A stretch of 64,000 nucleotides of DNA from NCBI GenBank assembly GCA_018433525.1, contig JAHDRA010000045.1:57794-121793 (forward strand). Direction: 5' to 3'. The DNA comes from Paludibacteraceae bacterium (GTDB lineage: Bacteria > Bacteroidota > Bacteroidia > Bacteroidales > Paludibacteraceae). Each line of letters starts with the position of its first letter. Position 1 is the stretch's first letter. Positions 42,717-53,617 of the stretch are shown here, piece after piece. The translations under genes were made by a program, and so were the position numbers. Under the pieces are notes generated by a model. That model was not told where the DNA came from and searched no databases. It saw nothing but the letters and a program-made list of their open reading frames with translations.

Positions 42717-43190
42717 CTATTTTTTCCACGATCGATAAGGATTTTTTTTGAGCATGGCGTTGTAATATTCAGGTTTTCCTGTAACTTCTTCTCCCAACCA
42801 ATCGGGCTTTAAAACCTCTTGGCTTTCATTTTCTAATTCAATTTCGGCCAAAATCAATCCTTCATTTTCGCCAAAAAATTCGTCCACTTCAAAACGCTGT
42901 CCCCGATAAACAACTTCGTAACGCTTTTTTTCGATAATGCCGGGTTCACAAATTTTCATTAATTCCTGCGCCTCGTCAACAGGGATTTCTTTTTCCCACT
43001 CGAAGCGGCTCAATCCCGAAAGATTACTTTTCCCCTTAATAGTAAGGAAAGCAGAAATATCCATAATACGAACTCTGACCGTACGCTCAGGATCAGAACA
43101 CAGGTAACCCTGAATAATGCGATAACTTTTGGAAGCTTGAGATTTAAATGCTCCCGTTACCAAAAATTTTCTTTCTGTTTCAATTTTCAT
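42717..43190 (-). CDS. CYTH domain protein (triphosphate tunnel metalloenzyme)
   Basis: The 157-residue protein starts MKIETERKFLV, with the ExExK signature of CYTH proteins (E4, E6, K8 by this count) that binds the triphosphate-metal complex. IIQGYLCSDPERTVRVRIMDISAFLTIKGK holds the alternating charged residues of the tunnel, and the later VDEFFGENEGLILAEIELE is the other half. Bacterial members such as ygiF- or NeuTTM-like proteins are tripolyphosphatases or of unknown role. The length is close to that of the short NeuTTM-type members. No neighbour suggests a role. Confidence 0.88.
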   Translation of the reverse strand: MKIETERKFLVTGAFKSQASKSYRIIQGYLCSDPERTVRVRIMDISAFLTIKGKSNLSGLSRFEWEKEIPVDEAQELMKICEPGIIEKKRYEVVYRGQRFEVDEFFGENEGLILAEIELENESQEVLKPDWLGEEVTGKPEYYNAMLKKNPYRSWKK

Positions 43191-43367
43191 TTTTAAAAGA
43201 TATTTGTCGATTTAAAATATCTGTAGCACATTTTTCCACTAAATTCTGATTTTGAAATTTTTTCATGCTCAACTTCGAAGAAAAATGTTTTCTCTACTCA
43301 TTTTTGATACTCGACTTCTCAGGTTTGAAACAACTTTTGCAATTTTCCCTGTCGAAAAAGAAAATTT

Positions 43368-46262
43368 TTAACGATTGCAAATTTCCATAAAAGAACAATT
43401 GTCGCAGTTTTCTTTAATTTGCGTTTGCTTAAAAGGAATTTCAGGATTAAAAATTTCATTCAGCAATAAAGTCAGTTTTTCCTTAAATTCATGCTCGAAA
43501 ATGCCGAAATCTTCCACCTGAATAGTGTGCTTCTCCGGTTTGAATTGAATTGAAGAAGAAAAACCGCTGCTAAAAATTTCCTTCAAATAGTAAATGGCGG
43601 GTGAAATAATTTTCTTTTCGGCTTTGGAACGATAAAGCAGGCAATACATAAAAACCTGAAAAATATGTTTTGGCCGATTTTTCATCGGGAGAGAACCATC
43701 AAACAAATCATCCAACAATTTAAAGGTTGTATTTCCCGTTCCCGTTTTATAATCAATGATACGCAAAAAATTTTCCGTTTCATCAATCCGATCGATATAG
43801 CCTTTTATATTCACTCGCAAGTTTAGCGTTTCGAGCGGGAAGCGAATACTGCAAAATTCCTCAGCGCCGAGATAACGAAAAGGTGTCAATTGCTGATCGA
43901 CATACAATAAACGCATCAGAAACTTTTTCAGTATTTTGCTGATGAGTAAATTATTGCCTTCTAATGGCGGGATTTTTCCGTTTTGTTCGTTTTTAAAAAA
44001 ATGTTTTGAAAAAGCCAGTGAAATGGCCTCGTCCACCAACGAAGGCTGACGCAAAATTTTCTCAAAATCTTCTTTTCCCAGCTGCACATCTTTAAATGGT
44101 TTGTAAAGCAATTCAGCAGAAGAGTGGAACAAAGTACCGAACAAATCATTTTCCACTGTTTCAGTAATTTCTTCCGTTTCTTTGATTCGGGCTATTTGAG
44201 CATAATAAAATTTCAGCGGACAATCTATGTAAGCATTGATGGAGCTGGCAGAAAGGTACAACTTGTCATCGCCGGAAGAAACAAAACGCTGCAATTTTTC
44301 GCGGATAAGTGAGTCCTTTTCTACCGAAGCGGAGACTGCATCTTTCAAAAAAATATCGTAAGTAATGTTTTTACGTTCAACCTTTGTGTCGTAAAGATAT
44401 TCGAGCTGATAAAGGAACCTGCTGACTTCTCCCGTCTGAAAACCTTCAGTACTGGAATTATATAAAAAATAAACCTTTTGGGCATGATGAATCAGCCTAT
44501 AAAAATTGTAGGCACTAATGGCATCCTGATGTTCCTTTGCAGGCAAGCCGAAACCACGACGCAAATTGTAGGGAATAAAACTGTGGGTGGGAGCATTTTT
44601 TGGAAAAACACCTTCATTGAAAGAAGTCAGCAAAATATTATCAAAATCCAAACCCCTGGTTTCCAACACGCCCATAATTTGCAAACCTTCCAGTGGTTCA
44701 CCGACAAAAGGTAAAGTAATAAAGGCAGAATATTGAAAAATCAATCGCATCAAAGTATCCATCTTCATTTCGATTCCTTCTGACTGATATTGCAAAATAT
44801 CGGACATGCGGTTTAGAAAACGATAATATTGAATCACAAAATCGGTTTCCATTCGATATTGATGATTTCCAAAACCAATTTGCTGAAAATTTTTCCGTAA
44901 AATACGTAAAATGTTCAACAAATACGTCAGCATTTCGCGTGCATCATTTTGCGGCCGAAAAATAGCAGTAAACAACTCATTGATTTGAAGTTGTTCAGGC
45001 CGAATGTATATCGAGTTGTTTTCTACCATTTGCTGAAGTATATTTTTGCTGTCGTCTCCACAAAGCAACGTAATGTAGGAATGCTGCAAAATTTCGGTTA
45101 CCGGTTGATGATAAAACAACACTTCTTCATCGGAATTGCGAATTCGTTTCTGCAAGTCGAAAACATGCTCAATCAACCCGGAAACAGGGGTGCTTTTGAG
45201 CGGAAAACCCATAGTAACATTTACCTTTTCGATGTGCTCGGGCAGGGAGTAAAGCGCAGGCAAGAGCAAATTTTCATTTGGCAAAACAACAGCCGTTTTA
45301 ATCCAACTTTCTTGCTGAACGGATGCATCCTGAGGATAAATGCGATTTAGAATTTCATAAATCTGTTTGATCTGACCAATTTCAGAAGGCACGGCTATCA
45401 GCTCAAAATACTGTTTTTTCCTTTCTTCGACAGGAGTTTCAATGGAAAATTTGGAAGGAAAAGTTTTGGTATTTTCCATGAAAAAAGTTGAGGCCGGGTT
45501 ATCGGCATCGCGTAAAGCCGGAGCTTCATAATCCCAGTAAAAATCGGCTTTCTCTTTTTTTTGGAGGACTTCAAAAAGAGTTTTTTCGCAGCGATTCAGC
45601 GCATTGAATCCGATAAAAACAAATTGTTTTCCTTCCCATTCTTGAATTTTTTCTTCGCTTTCGAGTCGTTCGGCTAGGTTGCGATAAATCATACCTTCCG
45701 TTGCCATGTTTTCCCGCTTCAATTCCTCCGTAAAATCTTGATAAACAGGATAAAGAATTTTCCAAATTTGTATAAAATCTTCCTGCGTTTTTTCCTTAGG
45801 AATCGGGATAAAGTTTTTCCAAAACTGACGAATAGCATCCAACTGATTTTCGGAAAGATAATTGAACATGCGGTCAATCTGTTTCAGTTCAGTAACATTG
45901 GTAAACAGTTGGCGGGCATCAATGCGATATTTGTCGATATCGTCGAAGTCGTTGAGCAACATTTCGCCCCAATAAGCAAAAGAATCGAAATTTTCGTTAG
46001 TACCACTTTTTTCCTTATAAATTCTATACAGACGAAACAGGAGACTCAACCTGTCAGCCAAATGAAATTGGGCTACAGAGGTAAAACAATCGTTAATGGT
46101 CAATATTTCGGGCGAGAAAAGCGGTTTTTTGGCTATTTGCGAAATGTAGCGCTGAAAAAACATGCCTGCGCGCCTGTTGGGAAAGACAAAGGTAAAATCG
46201 GAAATTTTATCTTCATAGTGGTTGTAATATGTTTGAGCAATACGATAGAGAAAAGATTCCAT
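43368..46262 (-). CDS. AddB-like PD-(D/E)XK nuclease with iron-sulfur cysteines
   Basis: This 964-residue protein resembles the AddB/RexB half of helicase-nuclease DNA-end processing enzymes in Bacteroidota. The N-terminal part (FTFVFPNRRAGMFFQRYI) is helicase-like but without a usable Walker A motif. ILLTSFNEGVFPKNAP is a UvrD/AddB-like segment in the middle. The C-terminal nuclease has GYIDRID and IDYKTG, the D...DYK pattern of PD-(D/E)XK enzymes, near residues 840-865. An AddB-type iron-sulfur site is suggested by CPLKFYYAQ and ENCDNCSFMEIC at the very end. The partner AddA gene is not next to it in this window. An unrelated trkH follows. Confidence 0.8.
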   Translation of the reverse strand: MESFLYRIAQTYYNHYEDKISDFTFVFPNRRAGMFFQRYISQIAKKPLFSPEILTINDCFTSVAQFHLADRLSLLFRLYRIYKEKSGTNENFDSFAYWGEMLLNDFDDIDKYRIDARQLFTNVTELKQIDRMFNYLSENQLDAIRQFWKNFIPIPKEKTQEDFIQIWKILYPVYQDFTEELKRENMATEGMIYRNLAERLESEEKIQEWEGKQFVFIGFNALNRCEKTLFEVLQKKEKADFYWDYEAPALRDADNPASTFFMENTKTFPSKFSIETPVEERKKQYFELIAVPSEIGQIKQIYEILNRIYPQDASVQQESWIKTAVVLPNENLLLPALYSLPEHIEKVNVTMGFPLKSTPVSGLIEHVFDLQKRIRNSDEEVLFYHQPVTEILQHSYITLLCGDDSKNILQQMVENNSIYIRPEQLQINELFTAIFRPQNDAREMLTYLLNILRILRKNFQQIGFGNHQYRMETDFVIQYYRFLNRMSDILQYQSEGIEMKMDTLMRLIFQYSAFITLPFVGEPLEGLQIMGVLETRGLDFDNILLTSFNEGVFPKNAPTHSFIPYNLRRGFGLPAKEHQDAISAYNFYRLIHHAQKVYFLYNSSTEGFQTGEVSRFLYQLEYLYDTKVERKNITYDIFLKDAVSASVEKDSLIREKLQRFVSSGDDKLYLSASSINAYIDCPLKFYYAQIARIKETEEITETVENDLFGTLFHSSAELLYKPFKDVQLGKEDFEKILRQPSLVDEAISLAFSKHFFKNEQNGKIPPLEGNNLLISKILKKFLMRLLYVDQQLTPFRYLGAEEFCSIRFPLETLNLRVNIKGYIDRIDETENFLRIIDYKTGTGNTTFKLLDDLFDGSLPMKNRPKHIFQVFMYCLLYRSKAEKKIISPAIYYLKEIFSSGFSSSIQFKPEKHTIQVEDFGIFEHEFKEKLTLLLNEIFNPEIPFKQTQIKENCDNCSFMEICNR

Positions 46263-46353
46263 TGTTGAATAATAAAATAAAACCTGCTTTGGTTGAATTT
46301 ACCAAAATTACAACAAAAGCAGCTGAGATTAAAATTTTAATTTCATCGAAAAA

Positions 46354-47823
46354 TTACTTTTTCCAGAACGCTGGTGTAAAAAGCAGCAAAACCGTGAAAA
46401 GTTCAAGACGTCCCAACAACATCATAAACGACAGGAACCATTTGGCAAAAACTGGGAAATAAGAATAATTTCCCACAGGCCCAACCATTCCCAAGCCTGG
46501 CCCAACGCCGCCCAAACAAGCTACAAGTCCGCCAACCGATTCAATAAAATTAACACCCGACATGCAAAGAATTAAGATTCCCAGAATGGCTGCAATCAAA
46601 TAAAGCAAAACAAAAACCAGCACTCTGGTAACCACATCCTGAAATACAATTTTTCCGCTGTAACGCACCGGAACGACTGCCTTTGGGTGGATAAGTCTTT
46701 TGAATTCGTAATAACAAAATTTGAAAACAATCACGATACGCACCATTTTAATAGCCCCACTGGTAGAACCTGCCGAAGCACCCGTCAGCATGACAATCAG
46801 CAAAATTACCCACACAAAGGGTTTCCATTGCATATAATCAACAGTAGTAAAGCCTGTGGTTGACATAAGTGAACCAACTGTGAATAAGGCATTTCTCCAT
46901 GATTCTTCCACTTTGTGAAAAGATATGGGTCGAGAAAAGTCAATCATGGAAAGTGCAACAATAATAGCAAAGCCAAACAATACAATCAGATAATAACGCA
47001 ATTCTTCATTTTCCCTTATTTTCTGCAGTTTGTTTTTAAATCCGAAATAATAAAGGCTGAAATTGACACCGGATAAAATCATGAAAATAATTATGGTGTA
47101 TTGAATGTAAGGCGAATCCCAATATTGGATACTGTTTTGTTTGGTTGAAAATCCGCCTGTAGCTATGGTGGCAAACGAATGGCAAACGGCATCAAACCAA
47201 GTCATTCCTCCCAATCGCAACAAAATAGTTTCGGAAAAAGTGAGCAAAAAATAAATTACAAACAATCTTTTAGCTGTTTCACTGATTTTGGGATGAATTT
47301 TATCTTTCGTAGGGCCACTGCTTTCGGCTGCAAAAAGTTGTGCCCCGCTTGTGCCAAACATAGGCAGCAAAGCCAAAGAAATAACGATGATGCCTAAACC
47401 ACCCATCCAGTGGGTAAGACTTCTCCAAAACAGCATGGAGTGGGACAGTTCTTCAATATTATTTAAAATGGAAGCGCCGGTTGTTGTAAATCCCGAAATT
47501 GTTTCAAAAAAGGCATCTGTAAAAAGAGGAATGCTTTTACTAAGCCAAAAGGGAAGAGATCCAAACAATGAAAAAATTATCCATGCCGAAGTTACCACCA
47601 GCGAACCTTCGCGTTTACCAACAGACATAGGAGCATTTTTTCCAAAAAAGAAACCCGCAAAGCCGACAACATAACAAAGCAAAGAGGTGAAAATAAAATA
47701 AACACCATCATTTTCCCCGTAAATCAATGAAATAAAAAACACCAACAATAAAGCAGTTCCTTCACTCAGTAGAAGACTGCCCAACATACGAATCACCAGT
47801 TTAAAATTTATTTCACGATTCAT
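46354..47823 (-). CDS. trkH: Trk-type potassium uptake membrane subunit
   Basis: TrkH is the membrane pore of a Trk/Ktr-type potassium system. The 489-residue protein has many hydrophobic helices and the four pore-loop repeats, recognisable by FTTTGASILNNIEELSHSMLFWRSLTHWMGGLGII, FATIATGGFSTKQNS, MSTTGFTTVDY and LGGVGPGLGMVGPVGNY with glycine filters. It is separated from trkA by 22 bases on the minus strand. In this order (dxs-trkA-trkH) the cluster is, to my memory, common in Bacteroidales. Confidence 0.95.
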   Translation of the reverse strand: MNREINFKLVIRMLGSLLLSEGTALLLVFFISLIYGENDGVYFIFTSLLCYVVGFAGFFFGKNAPMSVGKREGSLVVTSAWIIFSLFGSLPFWLSKSIPLFTDAFFETISGFTTTGASILNNIEELSHSMLFWRSLTHWMGGLGIIVISLALLPMFGTSGAQLFAAESSGPTKDKIHPKISETAKRLFVIYFLLTFSETILLRLGGMTWFDAVCHSFATIATGGFSTKQNSIQYWDSPYIQYTIIIFMILSGVNFSLYYFGFKNKLQKIRENEELRYYLIVLFGFAIIVALSMIDFSRPISFHKVEESWRNALFTVGSLMSTTGFTTVDYMQWKPFVWVILLIVMLTGASAGSTSGAIKMVRIVIVFKFCYYEFKRLIHPKAVVPVRYSGKIVFQDVVTRVLVFVLLYLIAAILGILILCMSGVNFIESVGGLVACLGGVGPGLGMVGPVGNYSYFPVFAKWFLSFMMLLGRLELFTVLLLFTPAFWKK

Positions 47824-47845
47824 GGTTTTAGTGAATAAAATGGGG

Positions 47846-49183
47846 TCAGGTGTTGAAAAAGGGTTCGAGTTTACGAATAGCTGAAGAAATACAAAAAACT
47901 ATCACATGATCTTCGGGTTCTATACTTGTCTCTCCACTGACTATCATTCCTTTTCCATTTCTCACAATACCACCGATATTTACATTTTCGGGCAGTTTTA
48001 AATTCTTTATTTTAGAACGTGTAATTTTTGAACCTGCTTTGGCAATAAATTCCACAACTTCAGCATCGGCAGAAGTTAAATTTCTGACATTCAAGACAGA
48101 AGCATTTAAAGTGATTTGATAAATATAACTGGCAGCTATCATTTTTTTATTGATAACCGTGCCTATATCCATGCTTTCTGCAAGTGGGATATAATCAATG
48201 TTTTCAACTTCTGCAATCGTTTTTTTTACACCAAAACGTTTGGCAACCATACATGCCAACAAATTCATTTCAGAATTTCCTGTTGCTGCCACAAAAGCAT
48301 CCATTTCCTGAATTCCTTCTTCTCTCAGGACATCAATATTTCGACCATCGCAATTGATAATGAGAGTATCCGGGAACTTTTCAGCCAACTCCATACTCCT
48401 TTCATTATTTATTTCCAAAACTTTGGTATGAATATGATCCGGAAGTCTTTTTAATGTTTTTTGTGCAATTCGGCTGCCACCCAAAAACATAACGTTCTTA
48501 ATAGGAAAATCTTCCTTGCCTGCTTGTTCCCTTACGAAATTTAAATATTGAGGTGTAGTGATAAAATACACAATATCATTGTCCAAAATTTCGTCGCTGC
48601 CTTTGGGTATAATGGTCTGCATCCCACGTTTTATGGCGACTACTCTGTACTTGTCGTGATCAAAATAACCGGTACTGAATTTTTTGTTGATAATTTCCGA
48701 ATTGCTTCGAACCTTAATACCCAGCAAAATCAGAGCATCATTGCAAAAACTCATATTTTGTCGTAGCCAACTGGTTTTCAATGATTCCGAAATTTCTTTT
48801 GCGGCAAGCACTTCAGGGTAAATCAAATAATCGACCCCCAATTTCTTGAAAAAATCCTTGTTTTCGGGGAAAAGATATTCGTAATTATCAATACGCGCAA
48901 GCGTTTTTTCGGCGCCCAAATTGGTGGCCAACATGCAGGCAGTCATGTTTACACTTTCATAGGGAGTAACAGCTATAAACAAATTGGCATTTTCTACGCC
49001 AATTTCCCTCAAGTGATTGATGGAAGTGGAAGAACCCACACTGGTGAGTAAATCGTAGTTGCTTTCCAAATCCATCAGCCGGTCAGGATTTTCATCACTT
49101 AGGGTTATTTCCATACTTTCCCGAGCCAGCAATTTTGCTAAGTGCGTTCCGACTTCTCCTGCCCCAACAATAATAATTTTCAT
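47846..49183 (-). CDS. trkA: Trk potassium uptake regulator TrkA
   Basis: TrkA is the cytosolic NAD-binding regulator that gates TrkH. The 445-residue protein has two RCK units: the first opens [23 protein letters not shown], with DENPDRL for the nucleotide ribose, and the second opens [21 protein letters not shown] near residue 228, with [15 protein letters not shown]. Two TrkA-C type domains follow each part, the last ending [18 protein letters not shown]. Its start overlaps the end of dxs by four bases (ATGA), so the two are translationally coupled. Confidence 0.95.
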   Translation of the reverse strand: MKIIIVGAGEVGTHLAKLLARESMEITLSDENPDRLMDLESNYDLLTSVGSSTSINHLREIGVENANLFIAVTPYESVNMTACMLATNLGAEKTLARIDNYEYLFPENKDFFKKLGVDYLIYPEVLAAKEISESLKTSWLRQNMSFCNDALILLGIKVRSNSEIINKKFSTGYFDHDKYRVVAIKRGMQTIIPKGSDEILDNDIVYFITTPQYLNFVREQAGKEDFPIKNVMFLGGSRIAQKTLKRLPDHIHTKVLEINNERSMELAEKFPDTLIINCDGRNIDVLREEGIQEMDAFVAATGNSEMNLLACMVAKRFGVKKTIAEVENIDYIPLAESMDIGTVINKKMIAASYIYQITLNASVLNVRNLTSADAEVVEFIAKAGSKITRSKIKNLKLPENVNIGGIVRNGKGMIVSGETSIEPEDHVIVFCISSAIRKLEPFFNT

Positions 49184-51198
49184 TCTTTGAAATCTTTTCT
49201 GAAAATTCTGTTGATTATAGAATTTTTATTTTTTCCAAAATTATTGGAAGAAACTATCTGTTGTTTTTTTGGATTATCGTTTTCAGTGTTTTTTTGTAGC
49301 ATGTCGATAATGGTTTTTGATATCCCATTTTCGTCCATATCCAGCATGGCATATAATTCGTCAGGCGAACCTTGTTCAATAAAATTGTCAGGTATGCCAA
49401 GTCTTTTCACCCGAACCGAATAATTATGATCGGCAAAAAATTCCAGCACTGCACTGCCAAGCCCCCCTTGTATAACGCCATCCTCAATAGTCAAAACGTA
49501 TGAAAATTTTGCTCCGATTTTATGGAGCATATTTTCATCCAAAGGTTTAAGAAAACGCATGTCATAATGTGCAATTGACAAATGGCACTCGTTTTCAACT
49601 TTCGCAATAGCTTTTTCGGCTTTCACTGCCATTGTTCCAATAGTTAAAACAGCCAAATTTTCACCCTCTTTCAAACATTCACCTTTACCTACTTCAAGTC
49701 TCTGCATTGGTTTTCTCCAATCGACAACAGATCCGGCTCCACGAGGATAGCGAATTACAAACGGTCCCAAGTCGGGTTGTTGCGCCGTAAACATCAAATT
49801 CCGCAATTCAATCTCATTTCGAGGAGCGGCAATGGTCATATTGGGAATACAACGCATATAGGCCAAATCGAATACACCGTGATGAGTGGGGCCATCGGCA
49901 CCCACCAATCCCGCACGATCGAGACAAATCACTACATGCAAATTTTGTAATGCTACATCGTGAATCACATTGTCATAAGCTCGTTGGCAAAAAGTCGAAT
50001 AAATGTTACAGAAAGGAATCATTCCTTCTTTCGCCAATCCGGCCGAAAAAGTTACGGCATGGCCTTCGGCTATACCTACATCAAATACTCTTTCCGGAAA
50101 TTCCTTTTGCATGATGTTCATGGAACAACCACTGAGCATGGCAGGTGAAACCCCTACAATTCTATCGTTGCTTTTAGCCAATTCCAGCAGGGTTTCTCCG
50201 AAAACATGCTGAAAAAGAGGAGGCTCGAAAACAGAATTGGAAGAAGTTTTTTCTCCTGTTTCCACACAGAATTTTCCCGGTGAATGCCATTCGGTTACAG
50301 CTTTTTCGGCAGGCTCGTAACCTTTTCCTTTTTTGGTTAGACAATGCAAAATTTTAGGCCCCTTATAATCCTTAATTTCTGAGAGAATTCTCACCAATTC
50401 ATTAACATCGTGCCCATCCACCGGTCCGAAATACCGAATATTCAATCCTTCAAAAAGATTGTGCTGTCGGGTAAGGGTAGCTTTCAGCGCATTGTTGAAA
50501 CGAATGATATTGTCTTTTCTCGACTCATCAATCAAATTCAACCCTTTCAGCATTTTATAAATTTTGTACCTTATTTTGTTGTAGGTCTGAGAAGTAGTAA
50601 TATCAATCAAGTATTCGGTAATACCACCTTTCAGGGGGTCAATAGCCATCTGATTATCGTTAACAATTATCAACAAGTCGTTGATATTTTTACTCATTGA
50701 CACATTGTTCAACCCTTCAAAAGCAAGTCCGCCGGTAAGAGCTCCATCACCAATGACGGCTACGACATGCCTGTCTTTTTCATTTTTCAGTTTGGAAGCA
50801 ATATCCATTCCCAATGATGCTGAAATGGAAGTTGAAGCATGACCAACTCCAAAAGCATCATATTCACTTTCTTTGGGAGAAGGGAAGCCACTAATTCCTT
50901 TAAATTCACGATTGGTGTGAAATTTATCACGACGACCGGTAAGAATTTTGTGCGCATACGCCTGATGCCCTACATCCCAAACAATGCGGTCGTAGGGAGT
51001 ATTAAATACATAATGTAGAGCAACCGTGAGTTCCACGGCACCAAGACTGGATGCCAAATGACCCGGATGTTGGGAAACTTCGTCGATAATAAGTGTTCTT
51101 AATTCTCGGCAAACCGCTTTAAGTTCTTCTTTTTTAAGAACTTTCAAATCCTTAGATGATTCAATGTGAGATATATAGGTAAAGTTTTTATTTTCCAT
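49180..51198 (-). CDS. dxs: 1-deoxy-D-xylulose-5-phosphate synthase
   Basis: Dxs condenses pyruvate and glyceraldehyde 3-phosphate to DXP, the entry to isoprenoid synthesis and to pyridoxal and thiamine pathways. The 672-residue product has [41 protein letters not shown], the TPP signature [16 protein letters not shown] with its partner aspartate-asparagine residues, and the transketolase segment [23 protein letters not shown]. The C-terminal ~30 residues after residue 640 are a basic tail not seen in most homologues. It is the first gene of dxs-trkA-trkH; a -7-like box TAATTTTG is at 51221-51228 (minus strand) 23 bases before its ATG. Confidence 0.96.
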   Translation of the reverse strand: MENKNFTYISHIESSKDLKVLKKEELKAVCRELRTLIIDEVSQHPGHLASSLGAVELTVALHYVFNTPYDRIVWDVGHQAYAHKILTGRRDKFHTNREFKGISGFPSPKESEYDAFGVGHASTSISASLGMDIASKLKNEKDRHVVAVIGDGALTGGLAFEGLNNVSMSKNINDLLIIVNDNQMAIDPLKGGITEYLIDITTSQTYNKIRYKIYKMLKGLNLIDESRKDNIIRFNNALKATLTRQHNLFEGLNIRYFGPVDGHDVNELVRILSEIKDYKGPKILHCLTKKGKGYEPAEKAVTEWHSPGKFCVETGEKTSSNSVFEPPLFQHVFGETLLELAKSNDRIVGVSPAMLSGCSMNIMQKEFPERVFDVGIAEGHAVTFSAGLAKEGMIPFCNIYSTFCQRAYDNVIHDVALQNLHVVICLDRAGLVGADGPTHHGVFDLAYMRCIPNMTIAAPRNEIELRNLMFTAQQPDLGPFVIRYPRGAGSVVDWRKPMQRLEVGKGECLKEGENLAVLTIGTMAVKAEKAIAKVENECHLSIAHYDMRFLKPLDENMLHKIGAKFSYVLTIEDGVIQGGLGSAVLEFFADHNYSVRVKRLGIPDNFIEQGSPDELYAMLDMDENGISKTIIDMLQKNTENDNPKKQQIVSSNNFGKNKNSIINRIFRKDFKE

Positions 51199-51220
51199 TT
51201 TCTGAGATTATGATTGTGCA

Positions 51221-51228
51221 CAAAATTA
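51221..51228 (-). promoter_or_regulatory. Candidate -7 box for the dxs-trkA-trkH operon
   Basis: TAATTTTG on the minus strand matches TAnnTTTG and lies 23 bases before the dxs start. No TTG at 19 bases upstream was found. Confidence 0.4.
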
Positions 51229-51398
51229 ATACATTTTTTAATGTTTGCTACTTTTTAAACAAATAATTTATTGCTTTGTTTTTATACCGCCTTTATAAAA
51301 AAGACAAGTTTATACACAGAATAATTGAAAGCTATAAAATTATTTTTTAATTATTTCCGACTGCCTTATATAACAAATTGAAAAAAAATATGATTTTT

Positions 51399-51429
51399 TT
51401 TGATAAAGTAATTTTTTCATCTATCTTTG
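51399..51429 (+). promoter_or_regulatory. Promoter of the ilv operon
   Basis: TTTG (51399-51402), a 19-base spacer and TATCTTTG (51422-51429) are an exact match to the Bacteroidota promoter TTTG-N19-TAnnTTTG. The predicted transcript begins near 51436 and would contain the leader peptide and attenuator before ilvD. Confidence 0.85.
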
Positions 51430-51452
51430 CACCGAAATTCAATTTTGAAGAA

Positions 51453-51515
51453 ATGTATCGGAAAAATAATTTTTTAGGAATCGTCGTGCTACTTTTGGTC
51501 CACAATCAAAGGTGA
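51453..51515 (+). CDS. ilvL: ilv operon leader peptide
   Basis: This 20-codon frame encodes MYRKNNFLGIVVLLLVHNQR. The run Ile-Val-Val-Leu-Leu-Leu-Val (51480-51500) is made of exactly the three amino acids produced by, or dependent on, the downstream operon. It begins about 17 bases after the predicted transcription start. Its stop codon (TGA, 51513-51515) lies inside the antiterminator arm AAGGTGAG, as needed for translational control. It is too short for standard gene calling, and translation is inferred from position and composition. No strong Shine-Dalgarno is seen. Confidence 0.8.
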   Translation: MYRKNNFLGIVVLLLVHNQR

Positions 51516-51589
51516 GGATGGTTCTTATTATTTTTATATAATAAAGCATAACAGATAAAACCTTTCTCACCTTCATAGAGAAAGGTTTT
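51491..51589 (+). promoter_or_regulatory. Transcription attenuator of the ilv operon
   Basis: Three competing pairings can be read. Region 1:2 is ACTTTTG (51491-51497) with CAAAGGT (51507-51513). Region 2:3, the antiterminator, is AAGGTGAG (51509-51516) with CTCACCTT (51566-51573). Region 3:4, the terminator, is AAAACCTTTCTC (51557-51568) with GAGAAAGGTTTT (51578-51589), a perfect 12-bp stem followed by TCTGTTTTT. A ribosome stalled on the Ile-Val-Leu codons leaves region 2 free to pair with 3, so transcription continues. A ribosome at the stop codon masks region 2 and the terminator forms. Confidence 0.8.
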
Positions 51590-51693
51590 TCTGTTTTTAT
51601 TGAATTTACTTTTTTACATAGAAAAAAGTAAAAAGCAAACAAATAATTGATTTAAAATCAGTAAGTAATATAAATTTTTAAAATAATTTTTGA

Positions 51694-53559
51694 ATGGGAA
51701 CTTCAATAAACAGTGTTGAAGAACAATCAATGATAAGCAGGTTGAGAAGTACAACCAGCACATCGGGAAGAAGAATGGCCGGAGCGCGAGCCTTGTGGCG
51801 AGCCGCCGGCATGAAAAACGAACAAATGGGAAAACCCGTGATTGCGATAGTCAATTCTTTTACTCAGTTTGTTCCGGGACACGTTCACTTACACGAAATT
51901 GGTCAGAAAATAAAAGTTGAAATAGAAAAACTTGGATGTTTTGCAGCAGAATTTGATACTATAGCCATTGATGATGGCATTGCCATGGGGCATGATGGAA
52001 TGCTTTACTCGCTGCCTTCCCGCGATTTGATTGCCGACAGTGTGGAATACATGATGAATGCTCACAAGGCTGATGCCATGATATGTATCAGCAATTGCGA
52101 TAAAATTACTCCCGGTATGTTAATGGCGGCCATGCGATTGAATATCCCTACTGTTTTTGTATCGGGTGGGCCAATGGAAGCAGGCGAATTGGATGGTGTA
52201 CAGCTCGATTTGATTGATGCAATGGTACAGTCGGCCGACGACTCGATTTCCGACGAACAAATTCAAAGAATTGAAAATGCGGCCTGTCCTACTTGTGGTT
52301 CTTGTTCAGGAATGTTTACCGCCAATTCGATGAACTGTCTGACCGAAGCTATTGGACTGGCACTTCCGGGTAACGGAACAATAGTAGCTACTCACGTCAA
52401 CCGGGAAAAATTGTTTGTACAAGCTGCCAAACTGATCGTTGAAAATGCTTATAAATACTATCGGGATGGGGATGCTTCTGTTCTGCCTCGTTCCATAGCA
52501 ACACGTGAAGCTTTTCTTAACGCCATGAAACTGGATATTGCCATGGGAGGCTCTACCAATACCGTTTTGCACTTGCTGGCTGTTGCTCACGAAGGCGAAG
52601 TAAATTTTACAATGGACGATATTGATGAACTTTCCCGCCATACACCTTGTTTATGTAAGGTAGCACCAAACACTCAAAAATACCACATTCAGGATGTCAA
52701 TCGTGCAGGTGGAATTTTGGGAATACTGGCAGAACTCAGTCGTGGAGGACTCATTGACACCAATGTTCGTCGCGTTGATGGAATGACTTTAAAGGAAGCC
52801 ATTCATAAATATGATATTACATCGCCCCATGTTTCGGCTGAAATCATTCAGCTCTATAAAAGTGCACCGGCCAACCGGTTTAATTTGGTAATGGGTTCTC
52901 AAAATTCTTATTATAAGGAATTGGACACCGACAGAACAAACGGATGTATTCGTGATTTGGATCATGCTTATACAAAAGATGGCGGACTTGCAATTTTGAA
53001 AGGAAATTTGGCTCAGGATGGATGTGTTATTAAAACGGCCGGCGTAGATGAAAGTATATGGAAATTCTCCGGTCCGGCAAAAGTATTTTCTTCTCAGGAT
53101 GCAGCTTGCGAAGGAATTTTAAGTGGAAAAGTTGTGGCAGGTGATGTGGTAGTCATCAATTTTGAAGGACCAAAAGGAGGGCCGGGAATGCAAGAAATGC
53201 TCTATCCGACTTCCTATATCAAATCGCGCCACTTGGGAAAAGAATGTGCATTGATTACCGACGGAAGGTTTTCTGGCGGAACTTCGGGGCTTTCTATAGG
53301 TCATATTTCGCCTGAAGCCGCAGCAGGAGGCAATATAGCATTATTGCGCGATGGCGACATGATAGAAATCGATATTCCGGCACGTTCCATACAAGTGAAA
53401 CTCAGTGAAGAAGAATTGGTAAAACGCCGCCAGGAAGAGTTGTCGAGAGGAAAAGAAGCTTTCACGCCGAAAGACCGTCAACGTTCGGTTTCAAAAGCTC
53501 TAAAAGCCTATGCTTCAATGGTAAGTTCGGCCGATAAAGGCGCAGTGCGGTTGATTTAA
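51694..53559 (+). CDS. ilvD: Dihydroxy-acid dehydratase
   Basis: IlvD dehydrates 2,3-dihydroxy-isovalerate and -methylvalerate to the 2-oxoacids, the third common step to valine and isoleucine. The 621-residue protein has the iron-sulfur ligand cysteines in [14 protein letters not shown] and [22 protein letters not shown], the metal-binding [20 protein letters not shown] and [13 protein letters not shown]. Length is as expected for the IlvD/Edd family. The first structural gene, it begins about 100 bases after the attenuator and is not itself preceded by an obvious Shine-Dalgarno. ilvB follows after 81 bases. Confidence 0.97.
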   Translation: MGTSINSVEEQSMISRLRSTTSTSGRRMAGARALWRAAGMKNEQMGKPVIAIVNSFTQFVPGHVHLHEIGQKIKVEIEKLGCFAAEFDTIAIDDGIAMGHDGMLYSLPSRDLIADSVEYMMNAHKADAMICISNCDKITPGMLMAAMRLNIPTVFVSGGPMEAGELDGVQLDLIDAMVQSADDSISDEQIQRIENAACPTCGSCSGMFTANSMNCLTEAIGLALPGNGTIVATHVNREKLFVQAAKLIVENAYKYYRDGDASVLPRSIATREAFLNAMKLDIAMGGSTNTVLHLLAVAHEGEVNFTMDDIDELSRHTPCLCKVAPNTQKYHIQDVNRAGGILGILAELSRGGLIDTNVRRVDGMTLKEAIHKYDITSPHVSAEIIQLYKSAPANRFNLVMGSQNSYYKELDTDRTNGCIRDLDHAYTKDGGLAILKGNLAQDGCVIKTAGVDESIWKFSGPAKVFSSQDAACEGILSGKVVAGDVVVINFEGPKGGPGMQEMLYPTSYIKSRHLGKECALITDGRFSGGTSGLSIGHISPEAAAGGNIALLRDGDMIEIDIPARSIQVKLSEEELVKRRQEELSRGKEAFTPKDRQRSVSKALKAYASMVSSADKGAVRLI

Positions 53560-53617
53560 AATGAAAAATGATTTTTTACAGTACAAAAAGTTTATTATTT
53601 GATTCAAAGATTCCCAA

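Noticed and set aside
45738..46268. 176-codon frame on the plus strand
   Set aside because: Antisense to the N terminus of the AddB-like gene; no recognisable features.
51439..51642. 67-codon minus-strand frame over the ilv leader
   Set aside because: It runs antisense through the promoter-proximal leader and attenuator, which explain the sequence better.
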